From NCBI GenBank assembly GCA_028277405.1, contig JANQGH010000030.1:48423-112422 (forward strand): a stretch of 64,000 bases of DNA, given 5' to 3'. Below the pieces are notes generated by a model that saw only the letters and a program-made list of their open reading frames with translations, ran no database searches and had not been told where the DNA came from. Position numbers and translations under genes: made by a program. Below, one piece after another: positions 54,566 to 62,999 of this stretch (its first letter is position 1; each line of letters starts with the position of its first letter). Source of the DNA: Alphaproteobacteria bacterium (GTDB taxonomy: Bacteria > Pseudomonadota > Alphaproteobacteria > DSM-16000 > Inquilinaceae).

Positions 54566-55831
54566 TTACTGATAGCCGTTGTTACGCTCGAGATCGTCAT
54601 TGATGGCGTCGGTGGCCGCGTCCAGCGTGTCGGCCACATCGGCACCGCTGGCGATATCGCTCATCGCCTTTTCGAATTCCAGGGCGGCGACCAGATAACC
54701 GGGGGTGACGGCGCGCAGCCGGGCCTGCGCCTCGCTGAGCCCATAGAACACCTCCAGCGGTCCGCCCTCGGAATAGTATTCCGAGATCGCCGCCGCCGAT
54801 GCGGTCGCCGGGATCAGGCCCAGCGCGTCGGAGAAGGCCGCCAAATACTCGTCTTGCAGCATGAACTCGATGAACTGATTGGCACCATCAGCGTGCTCGG
54901 TGGTCGACGAGACGCCGAACTGCCACGATGCCGCGCCGATGGTCGGGCCGTTGCCGAAGTCGGGGGCCGGCAGGATCAAGAGATCGTCGCCGAAGGTTTC
55001 GAGCGCGCTCAGCACCGCCCAGTTGCCATTCCACTGCATGGCATAGTTGCCATCGACAAAGCCGGTCTCGCGATCGGCAGCGTCCTGCGAGACGCCAGGC
55101 ACCATGTCACGGTCGAACAGGCTTTGCCACCAGTCGCCAAAATCAAGGCCGGCGTCGCCGTTCAGTACGCCTTCGGCCGTCGGCACCGAGGCATCGAGAA
55201 TGTCGCCGCCGAAGCTCTGCAAGAACGGCCCGAACGCGTACGGGTACCATTCGCCCGTCCAGGCCATGCCGACATCGAACGGATAGTCGAAGTCACCGGA
55301 TGCCTGAAGCGTCGTCAGGGCCGCATCGAACTCCTCAAGATCCCACGGCTCATCCAGGGTCGGAATGCGGATGCCGTGCTCATCGAGCACCGACCGACGG
55401 GCGAGAACCGCGACCGCGGCGTCCCACAGGCCGACCGTGTAAAGCTCGCCGTTCCAATAGCCGAGCGTGCCCGGCAAGAAGCCGTCCGTTGTGCCATCCG
55501 GCAGATCCAGCGGCTGCAGATAGCCGGCCCAGGCCCAGTTCGGCATGATCGGCCCATCGACGTCGACGATGTCGGGCAGATTGCCGGCCAGGCCGGCCGC
55601 CACGACCGACTCGTTGTATGAGGCTTGCGGAAACTCGGCGAGTTCGATCACCCAATCGCTTTGCGACGTGTTGAAGTCCTCAATCAGGCCGATCAGGACG
55701 TCGCGTTCAACCGGGTTGCCCGCGCCATGATACCAGAGGCTGAGCGGCGTTTGGGCCTGCGCCGCGACGCCGACCGCCGACAGGGCCAATACCGATAGGG
55801 TCGTCTTCAGTGCACCGTTCAGGGTCATCAT
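54566..55831 (-). CDS. extracellular carbohydrate-binding protein of an ABC importer
   Basis: 421 residues. Signal peptide ends near AAQAQ (about residue 26). The mature protein matches family 1 solute-binding proteins: LSLWYHGAG at the start, LPDIVDVDG, GLWDAAVAVLARRS, and a late WQFGVSSTTEHADGANQFIEF. Two ATG codons in tandem (55831, 55828) follow GGAGG. First gene of the importer operon, transcribed from the predicted promoter at 55913-55943 and controlled by the operator at 55891-55904. The LacI regulator is divergent. Confidence 0.9.
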   Translation of the reverse strand: MMTLNGALKTTLSVLALSAVGVAAQAQTPLSLWYHGAGNPVERDVLIGLIEDFNTSQSDWVIELAEFPQASYNESVVAAGLAGNLPDIVDVDGPIMPNWAWAGYLQPLDLPDGTTDGFLPGTLGYWNGELYTVGLWDAAVAVLARRSVLDEHGIRIPTLDEPWDLEEFDAALTTLQASGDFDYPFDVGMAWTGEWYPYAFGPFLQSFGGDILDASVPTAEGVLNGDAGLDFGDWWQSLFDRDMVPGVSQDAADRETGFVDGNYAMQWNGNWAVLSALETFGDDLLILPAPDFGNGPTIGAASWQFGVSSTTEHADGANQFIEFMLQDEYLAAFSDALGLIPATASAAAISEYYSEGGPLEVFYGLSEAQARLRAVTPGYLVAALEFEKAMSDIASGADVADTLDAATDAINDDLERNNGYQ

Positions 55832-55890
55832 CGATTCCTCCTCCATACAGCGGCTTGATCATTCAATCGCACGCACAGCGCCCGACTAAA

Positions 55891-55904
55891 TGACAACATT
55901 GTCA
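55891..55904. promoter_or_regulatory. LacI-family operator O1 for the ABC importer
   Basis: TGACAACATTGTCA, the core of a 20-bp near-perfect palindrome (55888-55907). It begins just downstream of the predicted -10 element of the importer promoter and would block initiation. The same 14-mer, reverse-complemented, lies upstream of the regulator gene at 56054-56067. Confidence 0.8.
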
Positions 55905-55912
55905 TTTCTCAC

Positions 55913-55943
55913 ACTATAGGCGCCCTCGACGTGATTGTGTCAA
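55913..55943 (-). promoter_or_regulatory. predicted sigma-70 promoter of the ABC importer operon
   Basis: On the minus strand, a consensus TTGACA (55938-55943) and TATAGT (55913-55918) are 19 bases apart, slightly long. Transcription would begin near 55906, inside or beside operator O1, leaving about 75 bases of leader before the binding-protein ATG. Confidence 0.65.
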
Positions 55944-56021
55944 TAGCCATGTCTGCAGCGCCTGAATATTTCGTCCGTCTGATGCATGAAGTATGTATCT
56001 TAGCGTTTCCACATTCACGGA

Positions 56022-56050
56022 TTGACGGGCACGCGCGGCAGACCTACCAT
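56022..56050 (+). promoter_or_regulatory. predicted sigma-70 promoter of the lacI-type gene
   Basis: TTGACG (56022-56027) and TACCAT (56045-56050) are 17 bases apart. The start point would be near 56057, within operator O2, implying autorepression and a short leader. Confidence 0.6.
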
Positions 56051-56053
56051 CAA

Positions 56054-56067
56054 TGACAATGTTGTCA
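56054..56067. promoter_or_regulatory. LacI-family operator O2 for the regulator gene
   Basis: TGACAATGTTGTCA, the exact reverse complement of O1 150 bases away. It overlaps the predicted start point of the regulator promoter. The matching pair supports one regulator acting on both divergent units, possibly by looping. Confidence 0.8.
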
Positions 56068-56086
56068 AATGTCCAATCCTAGCCCC

Positions 56087-57163
56087 ATGGCCACCGTTTT
56101 CGATGTCGCGAAGCTTGCCGGCGTGTCGATCAAGACGGTCTCGCGCGTGGTCAATGACGAGCCGACGGTGAAACCGGCAACGCGCCATCGCGTTCAACAG
56201 GCCATCGAGAAGCTGGACTATCGACCGCACAGCGGCGCAAGGCTGATGCGGTCGTCAAAGTCGGGCATTGTCGGCATGATTTCCGATGCGGTGTCCAGCG
56301 CGGTCGAAGACCCGCTGAATGCTGGCCTGTCGGGCATCCACATCGTGCGCGGCGTTCAAGAGGCCTGTCGAGAAGCCGGCAAGATCCTGATGATTGCGGA
56401 TGAAGGCGCGGTCGACGACCAGGCCGGCGTCGCCAAATTGCTGCGCACGTTCGAAAGCCATCGGGTGGAGGGCGTGATCTATGCCGCGCCCTTTCACATG
56501 CAGGTGGCCCTGCCACTCCCCAAGGGGCTGCCACTGGTACTGGCGAACTGCTTCGACGGCTTAGACACCCCATGCGTCTTGCCCGACGATGCCGGCGGTC
56601 AGGCGCTGGCGGTCAGGCATTTGGTCGCCGCCGGACACCGAAAGATCGCCTATGTCGGGCTGGGCGAGGAGCTCGTTGCCGGCCGGCTGCGCCGAGACGC
56701 CTTTCGTCGCGCGTGCCGAGAGGCCGGATTGTCGGAGACCGCGACGCCCGTCCTGATCGGATTCGACGCGACCTCCGAAAAGAGTCTTGACGATCTGCGC
56801 CAATCCTTGACGCGTCTGTTCAAACGAACCTCGCCGCCGACCGCGGTCTGCTTCGGCAACGATCTGATGGCCATGCGCGGCATCGAGATGTTCGAGCGTA
56901 TGGGGCTCAGCGTGCCAGGCGACGTCTCGGTCGTCGGCTACGACAACGACGAGAACCTTCTCCGTTATCTGAAACGACCCCTAACCACCGTTACCCTGCC
57001 CTATCGCGAGATGGGGCGTGCCGCTGTCGACACCCTTCTGCACCATCGCGAGCCCACCGACGGTCGCGCCAGCGCCACGTCTCAATTGATTCGAGGCGAG
57101 TTGGTCGAACGGTCTTCGGTCCAAGCGCTGACGCCGCAACGCGCGACTGGGCGGGCGACCTGA
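56087..57163 (+). CDS. LacI family transcriptional regulator
   Basis: 358 residues. N-terminal helix-turn-helix and hinge: ATVFDVAKLAGVSIKTVSR (2-20), then RPHSGARLMRS. The periplasmic-binding-protein-like core follows, with GLPLVLANCFD, AYVGLGEE and VSVVGYDNDENL. Likely a repressor released by a sugar from the adjacent importer. ATG 56087 gives the canonical start; ATG 56069 is 18 bases upstream and touches the operator. The hydrolase gene follows 55 bases downstream on the same strand. Confidence 0.9.
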   Translation: MATVFDVAKLAGVSIKTVSRVVNDEPTVKPATRHRVQQAIEKLDYRPHSGARLMRSSKSGIVGMISDAVSSAVEDPLNAGLSGIHIVRGVQEACREAGKILMIADEGAVDDQAGVAKLLRTFESHRVEGVIYAAPFHMQVALPLPKGLPLVLANCFDGLDTPCVLPDDAGGQALAVRHLVAAGHRKIAYVGLGEELVAGRLRRDAFRRACREAGLSETATPVLIGFDATSEKSLDDLRQSLTRLFKRTSPPTAVCFGNDLMAMRGIEMFERMGLSVPGDVSVVGYDNDENLLRYLKRPLTTVTLPYREMGRAAVDTLLHHREPTDGRASATSQLIRGELVERSSVQALTPQRATGRAT

Positions 57164-57218
57164 GACGTCGGCACCCCCAATCCCTCGGGACTTTGGCCCT
57201 TAGAAGTTTGGAACGCAC

Positions 57219-58217
57219 ATGCTGGCCCTTGACGGCAAATGGATCTGGGACTTCTGGCTCGCCCGCGACGCGGACACCTGGCATGCTTACTTTCTTCAAG
57301 CCGACCGCCGCTTGGGCGACCCTGAACTGCGCCATTGGAACGTCAGCTACGGGCACGCCACGTCGACAGACCTGAAGAGCTGGGTTCATCTCGGCACGTG
57401 TTTTCGACCGTCGGACGGACCGGCCTGGGACGACAAGGCGACCTGGACCGGATCGGTCGTGCGTGACGATGACGGCCTGTGGCACCTGTTCTACACCGGC
57501 TCCAGCAAGGCTGAGAACGGCCTGAAACAGCGAATCGGGCACGCGACCAGCACCGACATGCATGATTGGCGCCGCGTCGGCGACGGGTTGGTCCTGGATG
57601 TCGACACGCGCTGGTACGAGGACTACACGCCCGACCATTGGCACGACCGGGCCATGCGCGACCCCTGGGTGATGCGCGACCCCGATAGTGACGGCTGGCT
57701 GATGTACTTCACCGCCCGCGTGCCTGGCGTCGATGAGCCGAACGCGGGCGGCGCTATCGGCTTCGCGCGATCATCCGACCTCGATTCCTGGACCCTCGAG
57801 CCACCGGCCTTTGTCGGTGGCTTCGGCCAGTTGGAGGTACCGCAGGTCTTCGCCCATCAAGGCAAATGGTACTGTGTGTTCTCAACAGCGGCCGAACACT
57901 GGTCGAAGGCGACCGTCGCCGCCGCGCCGAGCGCCCCTGAAACCGGTACACACTACCTGATCGCCGACCACCCGGCAGGTCCGTGGCAGCTGGCGCCGCT
58001 GCCGTTCCTCGACGGCGGCAATCCTCCGCGCCGCTATGCCGGAAAGATCGTCTTGCTGGACACAGGGCCGGCCCTGATGGCGTTTGACCATACCGGCCCC
58101 GATGGACGGTTCGTGGGCGTGGTGGGCGACCCGGTTCCCCTCAAGGTCGATGGAGGCGGACTCTTTGCGATCGACGCCTCCGGCCTTCACCCGGCTTCAA
58201 CGGCAACGGTGCGTTGA
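57219..58217 (+). CDS. GH32/GH43-like five-bladed beta-propeller glycoside hydrolase
   Basis: 332 residues. Resembles the fructan- and sucrose-active GH32/GH68 and the related GH43 propellers: WIWDFW with candidate nucleophile Asp11, TWTGSVV, MRDPWVM with stabilising Asp148, and QLEVPQVF with candidate acid Glu206. No signal peptide, so it would cleave imported sugar in the cytoplasm. Context with the binding-protein importer and LacI fits a beta-fructoside such as sucrose or inulin fragments; arabinose- or xylose-containing substrates remain possible. Confidence 0.78.
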   Translation: MLALDGKWIWDFWLARDADTWHAYFLQADRRLGDPELRHWNVSYGHATSTDLKSWVHLGTCFRPSDGPAWDDKATWTGSVVRDDDGLWHLFYTGSSKAENGLKQRIGHATSTDMHDWRRVGDGLVLDVDTRWYEDYTPDHWHDRAMRDPWVMRDPDSDGWLMYFTARVPGVDEPNAGGAIGFARSSDLDSWTLEPPAFVGGFGQLEVPQVFAHQGKWYCVFSTAAEHWSKATVAAAPSAPETGTHYLIADHPAGPWQLAPLPFLDGGNPPRRYAGKIVLLDTGPALMAFDHTGPDGRFVGVVGDPVPLKVDGGGLFAIDASGLHPASTATVR

Positions 58218-58292
58218 CCAAAGAGGTGATCGGCCTTCGGCGATGCACACATGGTCTGATTGGTCCAGGCGACAGTGTCCGCCCCGGCCTCG

Positions 58293-59150
58293 TCATGAAT
58301 CAGCGTTCCGCTCCCGCCGCTGCCTGGCGACGGCGGCGTGATAGCGGTTGCGGATGTCGTCGATGTCGACCGTCGGCTTCGGCAATTGCAGGTTCAGATC
58401 CTTCAACGTCGCCTTGATGATGTGCGACACGGCCAGGTTTCGGAACCATTTCCGGTTCGCCGGGATCACGTACCAGGGCGCATGCGCGGTCGAACAGTTC
58501 TGCAGCATGGCCTCGTAGGCCGCGATGTACTCGTCCCACCGCCTTCGCTCGGTATAGTCGGACTCGCTGATCTTCCAATGGCGGCTTTTGTCTTCCAGGC
58601 GGCGGGCGAACCGCTCGAGCTGTTCGTCCTTTGAGATGTAAAGGAAGAACTTGATGATCGTGGTGTTGTTCTCCGTCAGCAGCGTTTCGAAATCGTTGAT
58701 CAGGCCGTAGCGGCGTTGCCAGACGCTATCGTCGACCAGCCCATGCACCCGCGCCACCAGCACGTCTTCGTAGTGGGAGCGGTTGAAGACGGCGACCTGG
58801 CCCATCCCGGGCGCGCGCAGATGAACGCGCCACAGAAAATCGTGGCTGTGCTCAAGCGTGCTGGGCTGTTTGAAGCCGACAACGCTGCAGCCTTGCGGGT
58901 TCATCGCCTTGATCACGTGGCGGCAGACGCCGTCCTTGCCAGCCGCATCGATCCCCTGCAACACGATCAGGAGGGCGTGATTGCCTTCGGCGTAGAGCAG
59001 GAACTGAAGCGCGGCAATCTCGTCCAGCAGGCTGTCGATCTCGCCTTTGGCCGACTGTTTCGACAGCCCTTCGCCATGATAGTCCGGGTCGATATCCGCG
59101 AGCCGGACTTTCGATCCCGGCGCCACGATCAGTTTTTCTCGATAGTCCAT
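58293..59150 (-). CDS. ppk2: polyphosphate kinase 2 family protein
   Basis: 285 residues. P-loop kinase of the PPK2 family: Walker A GIDAAGKDG (66-74), FNRSHYEDVLVARVH (about 122-136) with the Walker B region, and the lid segment with ISKDEQLERFARR. Phosphorylates nucleoside diphosphates or monophosphates with polyphosphate. ATG 59150 has GGAGG five bases upstream; the open frame before it is non-coding. Monocistronic. Confidence 0.92.
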   Translation of the reverse strand: MDYREKLIVAPGSKVRLADIDPDYHGEGLSKQSAKGEIDSLLDEIAALQFLLYAEGNHALLIVLQGIDAAGKDGVCRHVIKAMNPQGCSVVGFKQPSTLEHSHDFLWRVHLRAPGMGQVAVFNRSHYEDVLVARVHGLVDDSVWQRRYGLINDFETLLTENNTTIIKFFLYISKDEQLERFARRLEDKSRHWKISESDYTERRRWDEYIAAYEAMLQNCSTAHAPWYVIPANRKWFRNLAVSHIIKATLKDLNLQLPKPTVDIDDIRNRYHAAVARQRRERNADS

Positions 59151-59289
59151 GGCCACCTCCGACACGGATCTGCCAACCAACGACGATGGCCGTACCTTAG
59201 CGCCAATTGGCGATCCGTGTCGCGGGGTGGGCAGGTGCCGTACCAAGAGGCCCGGGGCGACCAGCCCGATAGCTGCCCCCGCCGCCCCG

Positions 59290-60270
59290 CTACTGAACCT
59301 CGTCGCGTAGCCAGTCAGACAGATTCCGGCCGATCGCCTCGGGCTCGTCTTCCTGCAGATAGTGCACGCCGTTGCCGATAAAGCGGGTCTGCAGATTGTT
59401 GAAGGTCTCCGCCATCCAGGCCGCGGCCTCCGGCGGCGTCAACGCGCCTGGCGAGGCATAAAGCACGAGCTTGGGTTGATCGGAGGTGGCGAGCCATTGA
59501 CCGATGGCCTCGACCACGGCCACGTTGCGAGCCGGCTCGCCGGCAATCGGGATCTCGTTCGGCCAGACATAGATCGGCTCGCGATCCGCGGCGTTCAGAA
59601 ACGGCGCGCGGTAGGCGTCCATCTCCGCTTCACCCAGCGGACGCAGGACGGCCTGGGGCAGGAGTTGTTCGATGAAGAAGTTCTGATCGATGATCAGCGC
59701 ACGCCCTTCGTCGGGCGTTCGAAAGGCGCGGAACAGATCCGCGTACGGCCCCATGGCCTCCAGGGACGGCATGGGGAAGGCGGGCGGCGTCAGCGCCTCC
59801 ATGAAGGCGACGGCGGTCACATTGTCGGAGTTGCTGGCGGCGTAATAGAGGCCGAGGGCCGACCCCCAGTCATGGACCACCAGGGTCACGTCGACGAGTT
59901 CCAACGCCTCGATGAAGCCTTCGACGTAGGCGTAATGGTCCTGAAACGTGTAGGCGCCGTCGACTTTGTCGGACTGGCCAAAGCCGACCAGATCGACAGC
60001 GATCGTCCTGCCCTGGTCGCTGACATGGGGGATGATGTTGCGCCAAAGATAGGCGGAGGTCGGGTTGCCATGGAGGAACAGGATCGGGGCGCCGTCACCC
60101 TCCTCGACATAATGCATGGTCGCGCCGTCCACCTCCACGAACCGTGATTCGTAAGGAAACTCGGCGGAAGGTGCCGCCTGCGGACCGTCGGCATCGGCCT
60201 GCGCTTGCGCCTCTGTGATGCCGGCGACCATCAATGTCGATGCAGCGACAAGACTAATAAGTGTTTTCAT
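59290..60270 (-). CDS. exported haloalkane dehalogenase-like alpha/beta hydrolase
   Basis: 326 residues with a Sec signal peptide (cleavage near AQAQA, residue 24). The mature enzyme keeps the complete HLD-II set: HGNPTSAYLWRN with halide-binding Asn69, HDWGS with nucleophile Asp134 and halide-binding Trp135, acid Glu158 in AFMEAL, and His303 in GVHYLQEDEPEAIG. Haloalkane dehalogenases hydrolyse carbon-halogen bonds to alcohols; most are cytoplasmic, so export is notable. A TetR gene lies just upstream on the same strand, and an operator shared by both is at 60341-60358. Epoxide hydrolysis or a luciferase-like role cannot be excluded. Confidence 0.83.
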   Translation of the reverse strand: MKTLISLVAASTLMVAGITEAQAQADADGPQAAPSAEFPYESRFVEVDGATMHYVEEGDGAPILFLHGNPTSAYLWRNIIPHVSDQGRTIAVDLVGFGQSDKVDGAYTFQDHYAYVEGFIEALELVDVTLVVHDWGSALGLYYAASNSDNVTAVAFMEALTPPAFPMPSLEAMGPYADLFRAFRTPDEGRALIIDQNFFIEQLLPQAVLRPLGEAEMDAYRAPFLNAADREPIYVWPNEIPIAGEPARNVAVVEAIGQWLATSDQPKLVLYASPGALTPPEAAAWMAETFNNLQTRFIGNGVHYLQEDEPEAIGRNLSDWLRDEVQ

Positions 60271-60340
60271 GACTCTAGATCCTTTCGTTCTGAGTTAACA
60301 TGAATAAAATCGGCTATTTGGCTGGTCGAAAAGCCGGTTT

Positions 60341-60358
60341 TGACACCGATCGTTGTCA
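60341..60358. promoter_or_regulatory. TetR operator in front of the dehalogenase-like gene
   Basis: TGACACCGATCGTTGTCA, an 18-bp palindrome with one mismatched pair. It lies between the TetR stop and the dehalogenase start. The site upstream of the tetR gene (60966-60983) matches it at 16 of 18 positions after reverse complementing. Confidence 0.78.
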
Positions 60359-60371
60359 TTCCGGACAAAAC

Positions 60372-60953
60372 TCAACGCAGGCCCGCCAGGGCGGTGTCGA
60401 CGACATCGAGAATGACATCGGCGTCCGCGCCGGACCGCCCGAGCACACAGATGCTTTGAAGAATGCCCAGTAAGTAGTTGGCATGCCTCGATACATCCGT
60501 GTCAGCCGGCAACTCCCCACGCTTGATTGCTCCATTAAGCGCGTTGGCGAAGGCCCGGCGTATCTGGTCGAAATAGAGTTGGACCTGACGCGCTGCCTCC
60601 GGGTCGTCCGTCGATCGTTCCAGCGCCGTGTTACAGATCAGGCAGCCCATCTTGGCCTCTTCCGTGCCGCCATAGGCGGCCAGCCCGCGCAGGAACCGGC
60701 TGATTGTGTCAAGGCCCGCATCGGGTTCCATCATCGGCGCCAGGTTGCGCGCGCTCAGCAGGCGGCGATAGGTTTCCAAGGCCTTCAGGAACAGGTCGTG
60801 CTTGTCGTGGAAGGTCCGATACAGGCTCTTGCGCCCGACCCCGGTTTCCTCCTCAAGGTCAGTGACGGATGTCGCCTCGAAGCCCTTGCGCCAAAAGACC
60901 ATCATGGCCTTTTCGACAGCTTCACTCGGCTCGAACTCCAACGACCGCGCCAT
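60372..60953 (-). CDS. TetR family regulator of the dehalogenase-like gene
   Basis: 193 residues. Helix-turn-helix TSVTDLEEETGVGRKSLYRTF (region about 29-49), then a C-terminal ligand domain with two cysteines in MGCLICNTALE, as in the AcrR-type group that senses electrophiles or hydrophobic compounds. GGAGG precedes ATG 60953; an in-frame ATG at 60971 lies at the operator. Probably represses itself and the dehalogenase gene downstream. Confidence 0.9.
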   Translation of the reverse strand: MARSLEFEPSEAVEKAMMVFWRKGFEATSVTDLEEETGVGRKSLYRTFHDKHDLFLKALETYRRLLSARNLAPMMEPDAGLDTISRFLRGLAAYGGTEEAKMGCLICNTALERSTDDPEAARQVQLYFDQIRRAFANALNGAIKRGELPADTDVSRHANYLLGILQSICVLGRSGADADVILDVVDTALAGLR

Positions 60954-60965
60954 CCGGCCTCCTTT

Positions 60966-60983
60966 CGACAACGATCAGTGTCA
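60966..60983. promoter_or_regulatory. TetR operator in front of the tetR gene
   Basis: On the minus strand it reads TGACACTGATCGTTGTCG, nearly the same as the site at 60341-60358. It ends 13 bases before the tetR ATG, overlapping the ribosome-binding region, which fits autorepression. Confidence 0.75.
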
Positions 60984-61078
60984 TAAGCGGCCCGATGAGT
61001 CAACGAGCAAGTCGCACGTTCAGGCGGAACGGTGTGGTCGCGGCAAGCCGCGAGCTGCGGACAGCAGGTCCCGGCGGC

Positions 61079-61861
61079 CTAGTGGACCACGGCTGATCCC
61101 TTAGCGGAGAAAGCCGGTTTCTCCGGTCGGCGGACGGACGGCCGGTTGGTACTAAGGCCCGCGCCGCCATCGACCTCAAGAACCGTTCCGGTGATGAAGC
61201 TGTTGGCGGCGATGGCCAAAATGGCCTTCGCCAGGTCGGCCGGATCGCCGACACGGCCCACCGGCAATCGGCTCGCGGCATTGGCAAACAGATTGTTGCG
61301 TTCGACCTGCGGGATCGCGGCATAGGCGCCCGTGTTGGTCAAGCCCGGCGAAACCGCGTTCACACGCGTCGGCCCGACCTCCGCCGCCAGGACCGGTACC
61401 ATCGCCTCAATCGCGGCATTGGCCATGCCGACGGCGCCCATGCCCGACAAGGGCTTGCGGCCGGCGACGCCGGTCACGACGGTCACCGAGCCGCCCGGTT
61501 CAACGGCCTGAGCGGCGAGCAGAGTTGCCTGTGCCTGGCCCAAGGCCTTTCCGGTGAGTGATTCAGCGATACCGTCGGCGCCGATCTCGACGAGCGGACC
61601 AGGTACCGCGGCGACACCGGCACTGACCACCACATGATCGAAACCCTCGGCAAGTGCCGACGTGAGCGATGCGGGATCACCCACGTCGGCGACAACCAAA
61701 CGGGTCTCGGCGCCGATCTCCGCGCCCGCCATCTCCAAACGATCCATCGAGCGTGCCGCAATCGTGACGAGCGCGCCGGCGGCCTTGAATGCCTTTGCCG
61801 CAGCAAAGCCAATTCCAGATGACCCCCCTAACACAAGCACCCTATCGTTTGTAAATTCCAC
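61079..61861 (-). CDS. short-chain dehydrogenase/reductase family protein lacking the catalytic triad
   Basis: 260 residues. Rossmann motif GGSSGIG at 12-18 and the dinucleotide-binding VADVGDP, SAGVAA and VDGGAG are kept. The catalytic positions are not: the Ser strand reads VVTGVAGRK and the usual Y-x3-K is replaced within GAVGMANAAIEA, with no Tyr or Lys. Thus nucleotide binding is likely but classical dehydrogenase activity is not. Start GTG 61861 with AGGG five bases before; a TTG at 61873 is an alternative. Divergent from the first LysR gene, 91 bases apart, the usual arrangement of a LysR regulator and its target. Confidence 0.82.
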   Translation of the reverse strand: MEFTNDRVLVLGGSSGIGFAAAKAFKAAGALVTIAARSMDRLEMAGAEIGAETRLVVADVGDPASLTSALAEGFDHVVVSAGVAAVPGPLVEIGADGIAESLTGKALGQAQATLLAAQAVEPGGSVTVVTGVAGRKPLSGMGAVGMANAAIEAMVPVLAAEVGPTRVNAVSPGLTNTGAYAAIPQVERNNLFANAASRLPVGRVGDPADLAKAILAIAANSFITGTVLEVDGGAGLSTNRPSVRRPEKPAFSAKGSAVVH

Positions 61862-61952
61862 AACAACCCTCAACGCCTATGTTCAAAACGTTAAGGATAG
61901 GCTTTAGTTGTAATTCTTGAAATTGATATAATTCACGTCCTAGATTGACGCC
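61862..61952. promoter_or_regulatory. AT-rich divergent promoter region between SDR and lysR
   Basis: 91 bases, much more AT-rich than the flanks, containing both promoters. The stretch AATTCTTGAAATTGATATAA near 61911-61930 holds short inverted elements with a LysR-box-like T...A spacing. No single site can be fixed with confidence. Confidence 0.45.
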
Positions 61953-62855
61953 ATGAATTTGCAGTCTGTCGACCTGAACCTCCTGAAAGTGTTCGAGGCG
62001 GTCGCCGAGGAGCGGAGCACGACACTGGCCGGTGCCCGCGTCGGCCTTACGCAGTCGTCGGTCAGCAATGCCCTGAGCCGGTTGCGCACTGTGTTCGGTG
62101 ACGAGCTGTTCGTCCGTACCCCCCAGGGGATGATGCCGACGCCGAGAGCGGAACAGTTGGTGGCTCCAGTGCAATCCGCGCTGAACCGACTGCGAGCGGC
62201 CATGGCCGACTCTGAGGGGTTTGACCCGATCTCGGCAACCGGCACGGTTCGGATCGCGACGTCGGACCTGCAGGTGATGGTGGTCGGCGCAAAGCTCGCC
62301 CGCGCGATAAGCCGGTCCGCGCCAGCGGTGGAACTGCAGTTCAGTCAGCTCGATAAGAGGAGCGTGTTTGCCGACCTGGACGAAGATCGCGTCGATCTCG
62401 CGATTTCATCCTATTTCGACAAGCCCAGGCGCTTCAACGCATCGCCGTTTGGCAGCGCCAAGTTTCTCTGCATTGGCCGGGTCGGGCATCCCGCCTTCGA
62501 GAGGGGGCTAAGCCTCGCGGACTATGTCGCCTTCCCGCATGTGATGGTTTCCTTCAGGGCGGATGCCACCAGCATGCTGGATACCGAGCTGGCGAAACGG
62601 GGGCTTATCCGACGCGTCGGTGTGACGGTTGGCGATTTTCTAGGCCTTCCGCCGGTGCTGGCTGGGTCAGACTATCTGGCCTCAATCCCGACCTACGGGA
62701 GCCGGCTGCTGACCGCTCCAGGCACGTGTATGACAATGCCGCTGCCTTTCGATATGCCGGCATGGCCGATGGAAATGATCTGGTCACGAAGAGCCGATGC
62801 CGACCCGCTTCAAGGTTGGGCACGGTCGGTCTTGCAGTCGATTGGACCGGCCTGA
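61953..62855 (+). CDS. LysR family transcriptional regulator (first of two tandem paralogues)
   Basis: 300 residues. N-terminal winged helix: DLNLLKVFEAVAEERS, VGLTQSSVSNALSRLR and DELFVRTPQGMMPT. The C-terminal co-inducer domain is of the NodD/LinR-related subgroup. Likely regulates the divergent SDR gene. It shares most of its DNA-binding domain with the second LysR gene (63000-63905), indicating duplication followed by divergence of the effector domain. Confidence 0.9.
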   Translation: MNLQSVDLNLLKVFEAVAEERSTTLAGARVGLTQSSVSNALSRLRTVFGDELFVRTPQGMMPTPRAEQLVAPVQSALNRLRAAMADSEGFDPISATGTVRIATSDLQVMVVGAKLARAISRSAPAVELQFSQLDKRSVFADLDEDRVDLAISSYFDKPRRFNASPFGSAKFLCIGRVGHPAFERGLSLADYVAFPHVMVSFRADATSMLDTELAKRGLIRRVGVTVGDFLGLPPVLAGSDYLASIPTYGSRLLTAPGTCMTMPLPFDMPAWPMEMIWSRRADADPLQGWARSVLQSIGPA

Positions 62856-62999
62856 GGTGAGCGACCCGCCGCCACCCGTTACCGACCCGGCGTCGAGAGA
62901 TGGCCATAGTTGGCAAACGCTCGGCCAGGGGGAGTTTTGGTGTAGCGGGTGGCCACGCCGTGAGTTCCGTATACCGTCGAGCCGAAGAGGGATTGGCGC

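Noticed and set aside
53801..55621. 606-codon open frame antisense to the ABC importer genes
   Set aside because: Lies entirely opposite well-supported genes; composition is rich in Arg, Gln and His with no domain.
61105..61125. Eight-base-pair hairpin CGGAGAAA/TTTCTCCG near the end of the SDR gene
   Set aside because: It is inside the coding frame and lacks a T-tract in the direction of transcription, so it is not a convincing terminator.
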